From Diphasiastrum complanatum (lineage: Eukaryota; Streptophyta; Lycopodiopsida; Lycopodiales; Lycopodiaceae), in NCBI GenBank assembly GCA_029204225.1, contig CM055096.1, positions 64,011,240 to 64,075,239 of the forward strand: a stretch of DNA of 64,000 nt. The letters run 5' to 3'. The stretch's first letter is position 1; each line of letters begins with the position of its first letter. A program made the translations under genes and the position numbers. This document shows positions 45,201 through 54,894 of the stretch, piece after piece. The notes under the pieces were generated by a model. The model made no database searches and was not told the origin of the DNA. It was given only the letters and a program-made list of their open reading frames with translations.

Positions 45201-48200
45201 GAAAGGGGTGATTGGAGAGAGTAGTATGAGTGATATGAAAGTTGGATACGAGATGGAGGATGGTGACCCCATGAGATAATCAACAATGTTGTGACCTCCA
45301 CTATGAGGATGACCAGTATACCTGCCAGAATCATCGAGTGCCACAAAATTTGGCTCAACATCTCAATGTGCTCCCTTACGGGCCTCAAGTGAATCAAAGC
45401 GGGTTAACAAGGTGGCATTATCCCTTGTGGTTCTCCAATCTGAATCCAAGCCCTTAGCATTATGGGCCAGTGTAGTCTCAAGGAAAGGTTTTGCTTCATC
45501 AATTGCATTTTGTGTATGCGTGATGCCTTGTACCTTGATATTAAGAGCCTTATGTGCTTGAGATTTTTCTTCAAAAAGAGTAGCTGAAATTAAAAATGAA
45601 ATGGGAGCACTTGGCTTATTACCTTCTTTTAGTACGGTTTCCTAAAAAAAGAGTTTCTTCTTGACGTTGAGTGATTTGGATTCTAGTTCTTGAATCTTTG
45701 CTGTGGTATCGGACAAGGAGCCTTGCTTTTCCTGTAAACAAATTATTTCATCTTCAAAAGCTTTGACTCTTTCTTCCAAAATGCCTTTCTCTGCTTTGAG
45801 CTTCTTTAGTGACTTTATAAAAAGCTCCACTTCATTTCTCAATGCCCTGAATTCATTTCTGAATTTTTCCGTAACTTGCCAAAAAACCATGGGTTGATCC
45901 CTAACTTTAGTAAAATTGTAAAGTCATATGGATTTGGAGTAGCTAAGAGTGGGTTGGAAGGGTTTATGACAAATGGAGCAATGGTGTCAAAGGGAGGACT
46001 ACATTCATCTGGACCAGAAGAAGAAGAAGAAGTAGTAGTAGTAGTAGTAGTAGGGGCAGGAGGAGCAGAATCAGAGAAAAAGGGACAGAGAGAGTGCTGA
46101 CAGCAGCATCGAGCAGCTGCTGCTGCTGAGTAGCACTGTGGGGGGGGGATGCCCCCCCCCCCCTCCCCAAGTGGCGATATCCTAGTGTGTGGTGGGTGTC
46201 ATGTGACTCGTGACGCTATTGGTTGTATTGTTTGTGTGGTTATCTAGAGAAGAAAGATGTGATTGTGGTCTACACAGGTCCTTGGTGAGGGCAGCTTGAC
46301 ACTTCTCTCCTTTAAGAAGAAACATCTCTTGTAGCAGTAGAGCTATGCATCTATGGTCCTCATATCAATCAATGAGTAGAGTGTAGGTATTTGGTCTCAC
46401 AACATGCAATAGAATCTTCCCCTTGAATAGTTAGAACTTAGGACATCCTAATATCAAATGTTCAATGCTCCTGCTCCTGTGTCCTTAAGCCTTATCTTGA
46501 TGCTGATCTTTGGCTCCACACCCATGTGATATCTCTATTGCGATTGTTTCTATCCTGTTTTGGCACTCTTGCCCCCTAAGAATGACACAGTTGTATAATT
46601 ATGAGCTCCTTGTCACATGCCACTCTATGTGCGTGCTCCTTCATGCTAGCTGAGTTCCTTTTTGCATGTGGAAGAAGACATCTTGTGATGCACGTTGGCA
46701 AAGGCATAGTACTAGTATTCTTCCGTTGGCCTTTGCACAGTATTCTTGGTCCCTTGGGCTTACATGGCCATTACTGATATGTTTGGACACCGAATCTACT
46801 GATATCATTATTTGGCACATTTCTATAAGGCATGTCTTCTTGTAAGCACTCTAGTGGGACTGGTTCCCGTGGTGGCATTATCTATCTTATTGGCATCACT
46901 TGCTGCAGTAGCTATCACTACTAGTCTCTAGACACCTTGGGTCACTTCAAAGAACCTGGTATCCCGTTTTCTACTCATATTCGATCTACTATTTTATTTG
47001 GTATCATGTTCAGCAAACACTCTGCTGACAGACTGGTTGCTTGTCCACTTTATGTAGCAGGGTTATGGCTTCTGACTTTGTTTATGGTATGCTTCTTGGT
47101 GCCTTTGTATGGCACTTTTGATCCATTAGGTTGGCATGATATACTCTCACTTGGTCTAGTAGCTGTAGCGGTATGCTTGGTGCCTTGATATCCATTCTGA
47201 TGCCTTTGTGTGGCACTCTTGCGTAGAACACCTCAACAGACAAATCTCCGTTCTACTAACAAAGTGCACAATCTAATTAATTGACAAAGGCTGAGAAACC
47301 GAACTCGAAACATTTTTATTCTTGTTCAGACTCGAAACGAACTCAAACTTGAACTCGACTTTTATTCAAACTTGAACTCGAACTCAAATTCGAACTCGAA
47401 TCAAATGAACTCTGGAAACAGAACGTTATTCTATATCAACCGTCTTAACGGTTAAATCGACTGTTATAGAAGGAAGAAGGCCAAAAGACCTATCCTGTGA
47501 CAATATAAATACATGTGCACTTACTCATTGTATGCACAAGGCAACAAGAGATGTATATAGAAGAATCAGAATCAGAATTATAAAAATTCGATTGATCAGA
47601 GGTTGCAACAAATGATTTTTTTTTCAGTTGTTTTGATTATTTAAAATTGTCTATCACACTCACTCATATATCTCCTAAGTCCGCCTGCTTTATTCAATAA
47701 AAGTAGAAATTGCTCTATTAGTATATTGACCAGAATCAGACACAATTGAAGACACTGATATTAGTTTGCTTTATTCAAACTTTCATCGTGTTCTCTGAAG
47801 GAGAATTCCTAGTATTTTTTCTACAGTGGTATCAGAGCTGACACATCCATCAACAGTCGTATCTGGAGCTTATTCGGAAGATTAGAAGATGTCTTCGATC
47901 AGCAGCATTCAGTCTAAGATCAGTACGATCTTGGATTTAGAGGGTTCGAATTATTTAGTCTGGAAGTTAAAGACTTCACTCATACTGAAGGGCAAGGGTC
48001 TTTGGCAAGGGTAGATTCAATAGAAGAGAAGCCAAGTACTCCTGGCAAAGAACTTCGTGAATGGAGGGAGAAAAATGACAAAGCTATAGCAATTATTGCG
48101 TCTTCAGTGAATGATAGAATAATGGTATTTCTTTCATCGACTTCGAACGCGAAAGAATTGTGGGAAGAATTGCAAACCAAGAATGAGACTCGATCATGAA

Positions 48201-51200
48201 ATCAAATCATGTTCTTGGAGGACCAATTGACTTACCTACAATGGGACGACAAAGATCTGACCACTTTCGTATGAAAGATATAGGATCTGTTTATTTCTTT
48301 GCGAAATTCCGGCACCGAAAATGCAATCTCAAAGGAAAAACAACTTAGCTATTTGTTGATGTATCCCGTTGGCCATGCAGAACTCCTTGAATTTTGTGGA
48401 GATGTACTCTCCCCCTCGGCAGAAGCAGTGGCTATGTTGAACTATCTTCAGAATCGAATTCTGAAATCTAGAATACCGGATAAAACTCCTCACGAAATTT
48501 GGTGGAAGTCGAAGTCAAATCTGGCTCATGTTCGGACATTCGGATGTGCAGTCTATATGCACATACCAGAAAAATTGAGAAAGAAACTCGATGAAAAGAC
48601 AAAACAAGGTTAAACAGGTCCTGATGGAGATAACATCAGATACAAAGCAAGATTGGTTGCGAAAGATTTTTCACAGAAATATGGGATCGACTACATTGGT
48701 ACTTTCTCACCAGTAGTCAAACACACATCAATTCGCTTGTTATTTGCTTATGAGGCCGAATAGCAGCTAAGAGGGCAAACGAGCTGATATGGATCAAACA
48801 AATGTTGGAAGGATTTGATGAAACTATTTTTGAGTCTTACGTCTTACTAATGGATAACACTTCAGCAATCTATCTTACAAAAGATCCTGTGTTTCATTCG
48901 AAAATGAAACCTATAGCTATCAAGTATCATGTTATTTGGGACTTAGTCGAAAAGAAGATACTGAAGACAGTCTTCATACCTATAGAGGAAATGACAGCTG
49001 ATATCTTTACAAAGCCACTTAGTAAAGCTTTGTTCGAGAAGCAGCGAAGAAGATTGGGGTTAATCCAACGGCCCACTTTGAGAGGGAGCTGTAGAACAAC
49101 TCAATAGACAAATCTCGGTTCTACCAACAAAGTGCACAGTCTAATTGACAAAGGATGAGAAACCGAACTCGAAACATTTTTATTCTTGTTCGAACTCGAA
49201 ACATTTCTATTCTTGTTCGAACTCAAAATGAACTCGAACTTGAATTTTATGCAAACTCGAACTCGAACTTGAATTCGAACTCGAATTCAAAAAAAAAAAA
49301 AAGTTTAAAAAAAAAAGAACGAACTCTAGGAAAGAACGTTATTTTATATCAACCGTCTTAATGGTTAGATCAACTGTTACAGAAGGAAGAAGGCCAAAAG
49401 ACCTATTCTGTGACAATATAAATACATGTACACTTACTCATTGTATGTACAAGGCAGCAAGAGATGTATACAAAAGAATCAAAATCAGAATTTTAAAAAT
49501 TCGATTGATCAAAGTTTGCAATAGATGATTTTTTTTTTCAGTTGTTTAGATTATCTGAAATTGTTTATCATACTCACTCATATATCTCCTAAGTGCTCAT
49601 GCTTTATTCGATCAAAGTAGAAATTGCTCTATTAGTATATAGACCAGAATTAGACACAATTGAAGACATTGATATTAGTTTGATTTATTCAAACTTTCAT
49701 CGTGTTCTCTGAAGGAGAATTCCTAGTATTTTTCTTGCATCTTGGTCCATCAATTGCCTTGATACATAAATGCTTGCAACAACATCCTTCTAGGACTCAT
49801 TGCCAATGATTCTCATCATGATGCCTTTGGCATTCCTCGCCCATCCATACCGCTTGATAGAGCTTCATGTTACTATTTGGAGGTTGACATTTATAGTCCT
49901 CATGTTGTGACCTTTTCTTGAACATGGATTTTCTTTCAACTACTTCTCCAACATAGGCAATTTTGCAATTTCTTGCTTTACAATTGTTTTTCAAACTCCT
50001 TTGGCCACTTGGCCTTAGTTGGGGGGATCATTTCCTTTTTGGTATCTATAAGAATGCTCTTTATTCAATTCCGCATATGCTCTTTTGTTTTACTATCCAC
50101 AACAGGGCAACAGTTTTGATTGTTTGGGGGGGGGGAGGGGTGTATGATGGACATTACATTAGGGCATTATATGGGCACATGATCTACTCATCTACTCATG
50201 ATTTGTAATCGTCTTAAGGGCCCTTTTTATTATTCTTGGTGCATAGGTTTCAGGCCCCTACCTAACATGCTCAGCAAGCTACTTCTAGGTAATATAAATA
50301 TGATTAACTTCATTCATTTAGTAGCTTATGTTTTGGATCACTCAGTCTTTTAAAAAAGCTTATTGCTCTTCGTTGGATGGAATCAGCTATTGACTCTATC
50401 TGATGTTCTTTTTAGTATACTTAGTTGGAGGATGCTGTTTGAATCTATGGTCTATTGTTCATATGTGATGCCAAATTTGTGATTGAGCTCATAACAGAAT
50501 GGTAGCAATTGTGTACTGACTTGTCAAGATGATCTCTCTTGATAGCTCTCTGTATCGCTCTTAAAAATCTTGGACATGACAGATTTTGACAAATCATAAG
50601 CTTTATTTTCATCTGTTCCTTGTCAAAAACATTCAGCACAACAGGGCTAGAAGCTCTCTATTTTTGACAATCTACAAAAGAATTTTATGCTATGTCAATC
50701 GTAACAGTTTGTTAATGAGAAATGTCACAGAATGGTGACGATTGAACCTCTAGATTATTGTGTTCCTTCTTAGATTGTAATCTTATTTGCAATTTGTGCA
50801 GTTGGTGGCTGGGCTGCATCACTAGGTGTGGCAGGTTATACAGCAGTAACGGTTAGGAAAATAGTCAAGAAGGAATTACAACCTGGACAGCCAGTTCCCA
50901 AATCATTCCCATTCACAACACCAGAATTTGTGACATGGACTATAGTAATGGGGCTTTCATTTGCAGTTGCAACATTCTTCCCAACTGCATTAGGGACACT
51001 TTCATTGACTGCACTTCCATTCCTGCTTGCATCAACTATTGTTGGTTATATCTTTGGCTCAAGGTAATCTTTTGTTTCACAATAAGGAGCTGTTGAAAGT
51101 ATGTCAGACATAAGAAAGAAAGCTTCATTAATGTTTGTAAATTGCCTTGAGGTATGTAAGACTACTGAGAGAGAGAGAGAGAGAGAGCGAGAGAGCTTCA

Positions 51201-51502
51201 TTAATGTCTTTTTCATGCCAAAAGACATACAAGACAAAGAGTACATGTCAAGTGTGTGGTGCAAATAGGAGTGTATAAAGAAAAATGTACTAAGCATGAT
51301 TGCTAATATGACAAAATGGAACTAGAAATGAATATCTGACTACAATGTAAATGTAGTGGTAATGGTATAGCATGCTGTCATCAAACCCTGCTGTGACTGA
51401 AGAAAGATGTAATGGGTACAGATAAAGGTAGGTTCAATGTATGCTGTGGTCGTCAGAGTGCCTCCACATTGTGTGACTGGTAGCTCTACATAAAGCCGGA
51501 CT

Positions 51503-51568
<66 letters not shown>

Positions 51569-52731
51569 GAGAGCTTTATTAATGTCTTTTCCGTGCCAAA
51601 AGGCATATAAGACAGTGCTGGGATGTGTCTGATGATGAGCTGATTGGTACATATTATGTCGTAGCAAGAACATCTCTCGTATCATAAGTGCAACACAACG
51701 AGGGTCCTCATATGCTATGAGTGATCGAAGTGTAGTGGGCATGTCTCGGAATAGACAGTGGTATCTCCCTCTGATCTCATAATATACAGGGCAAGTGAAG
51801 ATGAAGTGTTCCTCAGACTCCACCTCATGCAAGTAACATAGCTGACAAAATCTCTCCTCCCTCGGTATAAGGTCCTCAACACAGGATTCTAGCCTAAGCA
51901 TACCATACAAAGCAACCACACATGGGAACCGGTGGAGGTTAAACCAACCCAACCAAACCTAGATCGTACGGATCTAGCCCCCAAGCTATGGATCAATCAG
52001 AGTCATGGAAAGAGGAGTCACACCAGCAGCATGTAGCTACTCATCACAAATCAAGCATCCACTAGTGAGAGCCCAGTAGGTATACTTATACCCTCCAAGG
52101 CCCATGCACCACTAATAGTGCACTGTGACACCTCACTGGACACCTCTGCAACCTATCGGGGCCACGTCATCTTGTTCCCTAATGACTCACTGATAGACCC
52201 ATACCAACTCCACCACCATGTGTTTAGGCCTACAACCATTAATTATGACCATGTACACATAAGGGCCCCAATTCCCTTATAGTCACAATTAACTTACGGG
52301 TTGTTGGTCTACCAACTGGCATTGGTCACACTTGACCACATAAGATTCTACAAAGGGCTTGAGTTTTGGCCAATAAAAATCCCTTCGCACCAAATCCAAT
52401 GTACGATGTATGCCGGGATGTCCTGCGCATGGTGAGTCATGACATTCATAAATAATTTTATTCTTAACAACATCCACATCAGGCACACAAACCTTCCCTT
52501 TCCTGAACAAAAGTCCATTACGGATAGAGAAGTCATCAGTACCCTTTATATCCTTCCCCACAACATCCAGCGTGGAGGCAGGGGTGCATGAGGCAGCGAT
52601 GAAGTCCAGCGAGGGGGGCAGTAGTGTGGGGACAGGAGTGCGTGTAGGGGGGAAGCGTGGGCTCCCCTTCTTGTTCCTGGCCATACCAATGATGGAGGGA
52701 GGGGACAGCCTACAGCCCTAGCGCCATCTTC

Positions 52732-52784
<53 letters not shown>

Positions 52785-52963
52785 TATAAATGTCTTTTCC
52801 ATGCCAAAAGGCATATAAGACTAGTGAAGTACATGTCATGTATGTGGTAACCGTGGAGCGTATAAAACTACTCCAAAACTGTAATAAAGAAAAACATCTA
52901 ATGCAAGTTAAGATAAATACATAAATGAGAATGTCTGTGCATGATCGTCAAATGTATCCATGT

Positions 52964-53013
<50 letters not shown>

Positions 53014-54894
53014 GTTTGATTTTTGCTTTTTATCAGGCTTCCAGAGGGAACAAAAAAGGTTCTCCATCCGATCATCACTTGCGCCTTGGTGGCAGACTTG
53101 GCAGCTTTTATTCTAGGACTCTCTACAGGCTCAGGATTTGAACGTGCTTTAGGTAGTAGAAACTTGATAGGAGCATATATATCTCTCCACCTTTATTAAA
53201 GAAGTGGTTATGAAGGTTTGATTTTGATTTGTTCATATTTTGAAGGATTCAGAGAAGTTTGTGAATTGCAATTGTCAAATGTAGGTTTATATCTTACTAA
53301 GAACCTGAACAATCCTGGGGCTGGTGACTTCCTTATGGGATTTCTTGGATCAGTGATACTTTCATTTGCTTTCTCCATGTTTCGACAAAGGAAGGTAAGC
53401 AAAATTAAAATTTTACATCGTGTGGTAAACTTCTTGATCTAGCTTATTGCTCTTAAGGACATTAAAGCATCTAGGTTGAAAGTTGTTACTTTCACAGTTT
53501 CACATCTGACTTCAGAATGATGATAAACCCATGCGGTAGTTCCTAGATTTAGACCCCACAGGAGCAGTTTGTGTCATAGTATGCATGGTTTCACTTGACT
53601 TTGAAGTTAATTAGCTGTAAATTGTTTGCTTTAAGGTGCTCACAGTCACCAATTCTATAGTGTGACGCTTTTAACACTTTTTGTTTCCCTGCCCATATCA
53701 TCGTTAATGTTATTTTGGCATGTTCTTCTGATAGTCCCTGTAGTTGCCCTTTGACTTATGTGGAGAATTGTTCTTGTTATCTTAGGCTTGCCGCTCCACA
53801 TAAAGTGCTTGTGTAAGTATGACTGCCCTATTTTTATGGATCTCTTGCTGGGAATGCTACTGGACACTTTTCAATTTAAAAAGCTGACATTTTTTGTTTC
53901 ATAACATAAATGGGCAAATCGCTTTTATCAGCTTTATGAATATAAGCATTCAGAAATAGAATCAGCAATAAAAAATCATGAAAAACAGATCTTATCATGT
54001 AGCATTTCTTGTTTTTCATGTAACTTTGACAGTGGATGAAGCTTGTTCGAGTCCACAATCGCTAACATCATGTTTGGCTTTCTTTCAGCTTGTTCAAAGA
54101 CATTGTGCAGAAATATTTACATCTGTTGTTACTTCATCAATATTCTCACTATATGCAACTGCTGTTGTTGGGCGTTTGCTTGGATTGGATCCACTGTTAA
54201 CACGTGCTATAGTTCCACGATGTGTGACCGTGGCTCTAGCACTTCCAATTGCCAGCCTTCTTGAAGGTATCTGTGTTCTTGTCGTTGATAGCTCAGATTG
54301 ATATTGTGATGGGCTGCCATCTGTTTTAATGCACCAGGCACTTCTACTCACCTAAGTAAATATAGACTATTATAGAGCATAAGGTTAAAAAGAACCGTGT
54401 TGATTGTGCTTTAATAGTCATTCATATCTCTGTATTCTTTTTCCCCGACTGACATGGTCAGGCTGTCTGGGAGGCAAATGACATGCATTAGCTATGAAGA
54501 AATCTAACAAAGCTACTTTCATTTATGAGTACTGCTTAGCATGAATACCTATTCTGTAACAAACAGTACGGAACATAACAAAGTCTTGAAATAAAAAAGT
54601 CGACATTTTTTTCCTGAGTATTTTTTTAAATAAAAAAAATGCGTTCTAAAAATGTTTTCAAAGTACAGAGTGAAATTTTGCACACTATGGAACTATGCTA
54701 CTTACTATATCATGGTATTGTACACCAGTGAGTGCTCTCAACATGTAACCTTTGCTATTTGCAGCACAGAATGCCTCATTGACTGCGGCTGTGGTGGTTT
54801 TGACTGGACTTGTGGGAGCCAATTTTGCACAGTCACTAATGGATAAGCTCGGACTGTACGATCCAATAGCTCGAGGAATAGCAACTGCATCAAG
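38795..54894 (+). CDS. PLGG1: Plastidal glycolate/glycerate translocator 1 (seven of probably eight coding exons)
   Basis: PLGG1 sits in the chloroplast inner envelope and exchanges glycolate (out) for glycerate (in) in photorespiration. It is a fusion of LrgA-like (N-terminal) and LrgB-like (C-terminal) membrane domains. Exons are 38795-39205, 39700-40015, 50802-51063, 53037-53152, 53285-53394, 54089-54266 and 54765-54894. All introns are GT-AG, every phase agrees, and they give 507 codons plus 2 nt without a stop. Family blocks: '[15 protein letters not shown]', '[14 protein letters not shown]', '[15 protein letters not shown]', '[20 protein letters not shown]', 'RHCAEIFTS', '[15 protein letters not shown]' and '[17 protein letters not shown]'. 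The ATG has a plant-type context (CAATGGCG) and an in-frame TGA six bases upstream. Residues 1 to ~120 resemble a transit peptide. The last exon (SAHGLGTAALS...) is not found before 64000. Confidence 0.93.
39700..40015 (+). CDS. PLGG1: PLGG1 exon 2: LrgA-like membrane domain
   Basis: The acceptor AAG at 39697-39699 gives phase 0 '[20 protein letters not shown]'. About three to four hydrophobic helices follow, including '[17 protein letters not shown]' and '[14 protein letters not shown]'. The segment '[13 protein letters not shown]' is nearly invariant in plant PLGG1. It ends after the first base of a Val codon with donor GGTGAG at 40015/40016. Confidence 0.95.
40016..40811. other. Start of PLGG1 intron 2, no element recognised
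   Basis: AT-rich intron. A short CT-repeat lies at 40748-40765. No gene. Confidence 0.55.
40812..41480 (+). repeat. LTR-like repeat copy D with adjacent primer site
   Basis: It shares its course with 43387-43984: 'ATTCTTGGAGTATCTG', 'CTCGGCCTTCCACAGGTCAA', 'TGACCTTGATTCAAGTTTTC', 'GGAAGGAACCAAGTTCATGT' and 'TTGGCCAAGGCCAATTGG'. It ends right before TGGTATCAGAGCC at 41481, as an LTR would. It carries a 28-base G run. The left end is set only by where the match to the second copy starts. Confidence 0.72.
41246..41273 (+). repeat. G28 homopolymer
   Basis: 28 consecutive G, followed by 'TGTCCCCATGGGGGGGTGGG'. The corresponding site in the sister copy (~43889) is G7. It may form G-quadruplex, and its length may be affected by assembly error. 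Confidence 0.9.
41481..41492 (+). other. Retrotransposon primer-binding site
   Basis: TGGTATCAGAGC directly after the LTR-like repeat D, complementary to initiator tRNA-Met. Confidence 0.8.
41950..43390 (-). mobile_element. Gypsy fragment: integrase core, polypurine tract and 3' LTR
   Basis: The minus strand at 43390-43208 encodes '[19 protein letters not shown]' and '[20 protein letters not shown]' (integrase core, first catalytic Asp). The second Asp and the Glu are missing. Lower down, 42989-42980 reads GTTGGAGGGG (polypurine) and an LTR begins TGTAATTTGTAGAGG at 42979. It shows the same family blocks as 28264-29735 and a TATATAA-type box at 42040-42047. The LTR end is not resolved (around 41.9 kb or lower). 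Inserted in PLGG1 intron 2, antisense to the gene. Confidence 0.8.
43387..43984 (+). repeat. LTR-like repeat copy E
   Basis: Direct copy of 40812-41375. It includes a GCATGT-rich insertion (~43590-43720) that the other copy lacks in part. It stops abruptly at 43984 where a LINE sequence starts, so the last ~100 bp and the primer site are missing. Confidence 0.78.
43985..44440 (-). mobile_element. LINE reverse transcriptase fragment
   Basis: Minus-strand translation from ~44310 gives '[20 protein letters not shown]' and '[19 protein letters not shown]', ending near '[17 protein letters not shown]'. These are the F-DFxKAFDSV and GxPLSPTLFxxYI blocks of non-LTR RT. One TAG and frame changes occur between them. 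The fragment is cut at 43985 by repeat E, so the FADD catalytic box is absent. Confidence 0.85.
44441..46139 (-). other. Unassigned intron stretch with a coiled-coil ORF
   Basis: The minus strand 45890-45642 encodes an 82-codon Lys/Glu/Leu-rich frame ('[16 protein letters not shown]') with clear heptads. Continuation after a stop gives '[19 protein letters not shown]' and 'FDSLEAREGAH'. Such coiled coils occur in retroelement gag or ORF1 proteins, but no zinc knuckle or RT joins it, so the assignment is open. GAA/GTA triplet runs lie at 46018-46052. Confidence 0.4.
46140..46163. repeat. G9-ATG-C12 perfect hairpin
   Basis: Nine G, ATG, then twelve C form a self-complementary stem with a 3-base loop, just after a CTG/CAG-type run (46102-46130). 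Confidence 0.85.
46250..46500 (-). mobile_element. LINE C-terminal fragment
   Basis: The minus strand encodes '[20 protein letters not shown]', collinear with '[20 protein letters not shown]' of the LINE at 51.4-52.0 kb. It is the same region downstream of the zf-RVT domain. Decayed. Confidence 0.7.
46501..47221. other. Intron DNA flanking the Copia insertion
   Basis: It contains several loose copies of 'TTGGTGCCTTTGTATGGCAC'/'TTTGTGTGGCACTCTTG'. The last five bases TCTTG (47217-47221) are the left target duplication of the next element. No gene. Confidence 0.6.
47222..47825 (+). repeat. 5' LTR of the deleted Copia
   Basis: 604 bp ending CTACA. It contains dense 'GAACTCGAA' words, 'CAATATAAATACATG' as a probable TATA region near 47500, and 'AATAAAA' near 47695. 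Confidence 0.93.
47827..47838 (+). other. Retrotransposon primer-binding site
   Basis: TGGTATCAGAGC one base after the LTR end. Confidence 0.93.
49078..49089 (+). other. Polypurine tract
   Basis: TTGAGAGGGAGC directly before the 3' LTR TG, following the RNase H end. Confidence 0.85.
49090..49739 (+). repeat. 3' LTR of the deleted Copia
   Basis: 650 bp starting TGTAGAAC and ending TTGCA. It is about 46 bp longer than the 5' LTR, mainly through an additional 'ATTTCTATTCTTGTTCGAACTC'-type unit and an A-rich insertion near 49290-49320. Confidence 0.93.
49745..50801. other. End of PLGG1 intron 2, nothing recognised
   Basis: A minus ORF at 49797-49994 (65 codons, Cys/Lys-rich) has no motif I can name. 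A G10 run lies at ~50126-50135. The final 30 bp before exon 3 are T-rich, as expected for an acceptor. Confidence 0.5.
50802..51063 (+). CDS. PLGG1: PLGG1 exon 3
   Basis: After GCAG at 50798-50801 it completes Val and reads '[19 protein letters not shown]', then a polar linker '[13 protein letters not shown]' and helices '[18 protein letters not shown]' and '[18 protein letters not shown]'. This covers the LrgA-to-LrgB junction. The donor GTAATC starts at 51064 (phase 2). Confidence 0.96.
51110..51235 (-). mobile_element. Two short LINE/SINE 3' tails with (GA)n
   Basis: 51118-51163 and 51195-51235 both carry 'AGCTTCATTAATGT', then a hairpin word related to 'ATGCCAAAAGACATACAAGA'. On the minus strand the order is hairpin, 'GACATTAATGAAGC', (TC)n, so these are 3' ends. 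The (GA) tract at 51167-51194 is the tail of the second. Inserted just after exon 3 in intron 3. Confidence 0.7.
51505..52000 (-). mobile_element. LINE 3' region: zf-RVT domain and (TC)n tail
   Basis: The minus strand at 51952-51610 encodes '[20 protein letters not shown]', '[20 protein letters not shown]' and '[20 protein letters not shown]'. This is the C-x2-C...H...C zinc-finger-like domain at the end of LINE RT polyproteins. It is followed by '[11 protein letters not shown]' and a ~69-bp (TC)n tract (51505-51573), the 3' terminus. It is 5'-truncated somewhere near 52.0-52.3 kb. Confidence 0.85.
52289..52560 (-). mobile_element. Gypsy integrase H2C2 fragment
   Basis: The minus strand encodes '[20 protein letters not shown]', '[19 protein letters not shown]', '[13 protein letters not shown]' and '[15 protein letters not shown]', the H-x3-H...C-x2-C finger just ahead of the integrase core. 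The same open frame continues upstream to 52684 with '[20 protein letters not shown]', which does not look like Gypsy, so a different sequence is fused in frame. Confidence 0.85.
52735..52835 (-). mobile_element. LINE 3' tail with (GA)46-bp tract
   Basis: The GA tract 52735-52780 is followed by 'GCTTTATAAATGTCTTTTCC' and 'ATGCCAAAAGGCATATAAGAC', the same tail as at 51574-51612. Confidence 0.75.
52965..53012. repeat. (GA)n tract abutting exon 4 acceptor
   Basis: A 48-bp GA tract ending 24 bp before PLGG1 exon 4. The remaining 'TTTGATTTTTGCTTTTTATC' serves as pyrimidine tract. It may be the tail of another LINE copy, but no 'GCTTTATTAATG' adjoins it. Confidence 0.85.
53037..53152 (+). CDS. PLGG1: PLGG1 exon 4
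   Basis: After ATCAG (53032-53036) it reads '[20 protein letters not shown]' then '[19 protein letters not shown]'. This matches the family's LP..IKKVFHPIICCALSA...SGSGLDPVLG. It is too short and broken to stand out as an ORF and was placed by phase. The (GA)n tract of a LINE tail ends 24 bp before the acceptor. The donor GTAGTA is at 53153. Confidence 0.93.
53285..53394 (+). CDS. PLGG1: PLGG1 exon 5
   Basis: After TAG at 53282-53284 it reads '[20 protein letters not shown]' and on to '[11 protein letters not shown]', the most conserved block of the LrgB-like domain. Intron 4 before it is only 132 bp. The donor GTAAGC is at 53395 (phase 0). Confidence 0.96.
53395..54088. other. PLGG1 intron 5
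   Basis: 694 bp, AT-rich, without a recognised element. Intron 6 (54267-54764) likewise. Confidence 0.7.
54089..54266 (+). CDS. PLGG1: PLGG1 exon 6
   Basis: After TTTCAG (54083-54088) it encodes '[20 protein letters not shown]' and '[20 protein letters not shown]', directly continuing 'QRK' of exon 5. The donor GTATCT is at 54267 (phase 1). Confidence 0.96.
54765..54894 (+). CDS. PLGG1: PLGG1 exon 7
   Basis: After TTTGCAG (54758-54764) it encodes '[20 protein letters not shown]' and '[11 protein letters not shown]'. It ends with AG in phase 2 before the donor GTTTGA at 54895. In the family the next residues begin the final exon (SAHGLGTAAL). They are not seen in the remaining 9.1 kb. Confidence 0.95.

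Larger units (their letters stand above)
47222..49739 (+). mobile_element. Internally deleted Ty1/Copia element, complete with LTRs and 5-bp TSD
   Basis: 5' LTR 47222-47825, primer site 47827-47838, interior 47839-49077, polypurine 49078-49089, 3' LTR 49090-49739. The target duplication TCTTG is at 47217-47221 and 49740-49744. The first LTR base pair is CG instead of TG. The 1.26-kb interior keeps scraps of every domain in order. Gag: '[15 protein letters not shown]', '[16 protein letters not shown]'. Integrase end: '[14 protein letters not shown]', '[13 protein letters not shown]'. RT: '[18 protein letters not shown]'. RNase H: '[17 protein letters not shown]', '[16 protein letters not shown]'. 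Zinc knuckle, protease and the catalytic parts of integrase and RT are deleted. It lies in PLGG1 intron 2 in sense orientation. Confidence 0.95.

Noticed and set aside
44610-45397. Minus ORFs considered as LINE ORF1
   Set aside because: No RNA-binding or zinc-knuckle motif, and the order relative to the RT piece at 44.0-44.4 kb cannot be confirmed.
49155-49361. Asn/Ser/Arg-rich ORF
   Set aside because: Translation of the GAACTCGAA repeats of the Copia 3' LTR.
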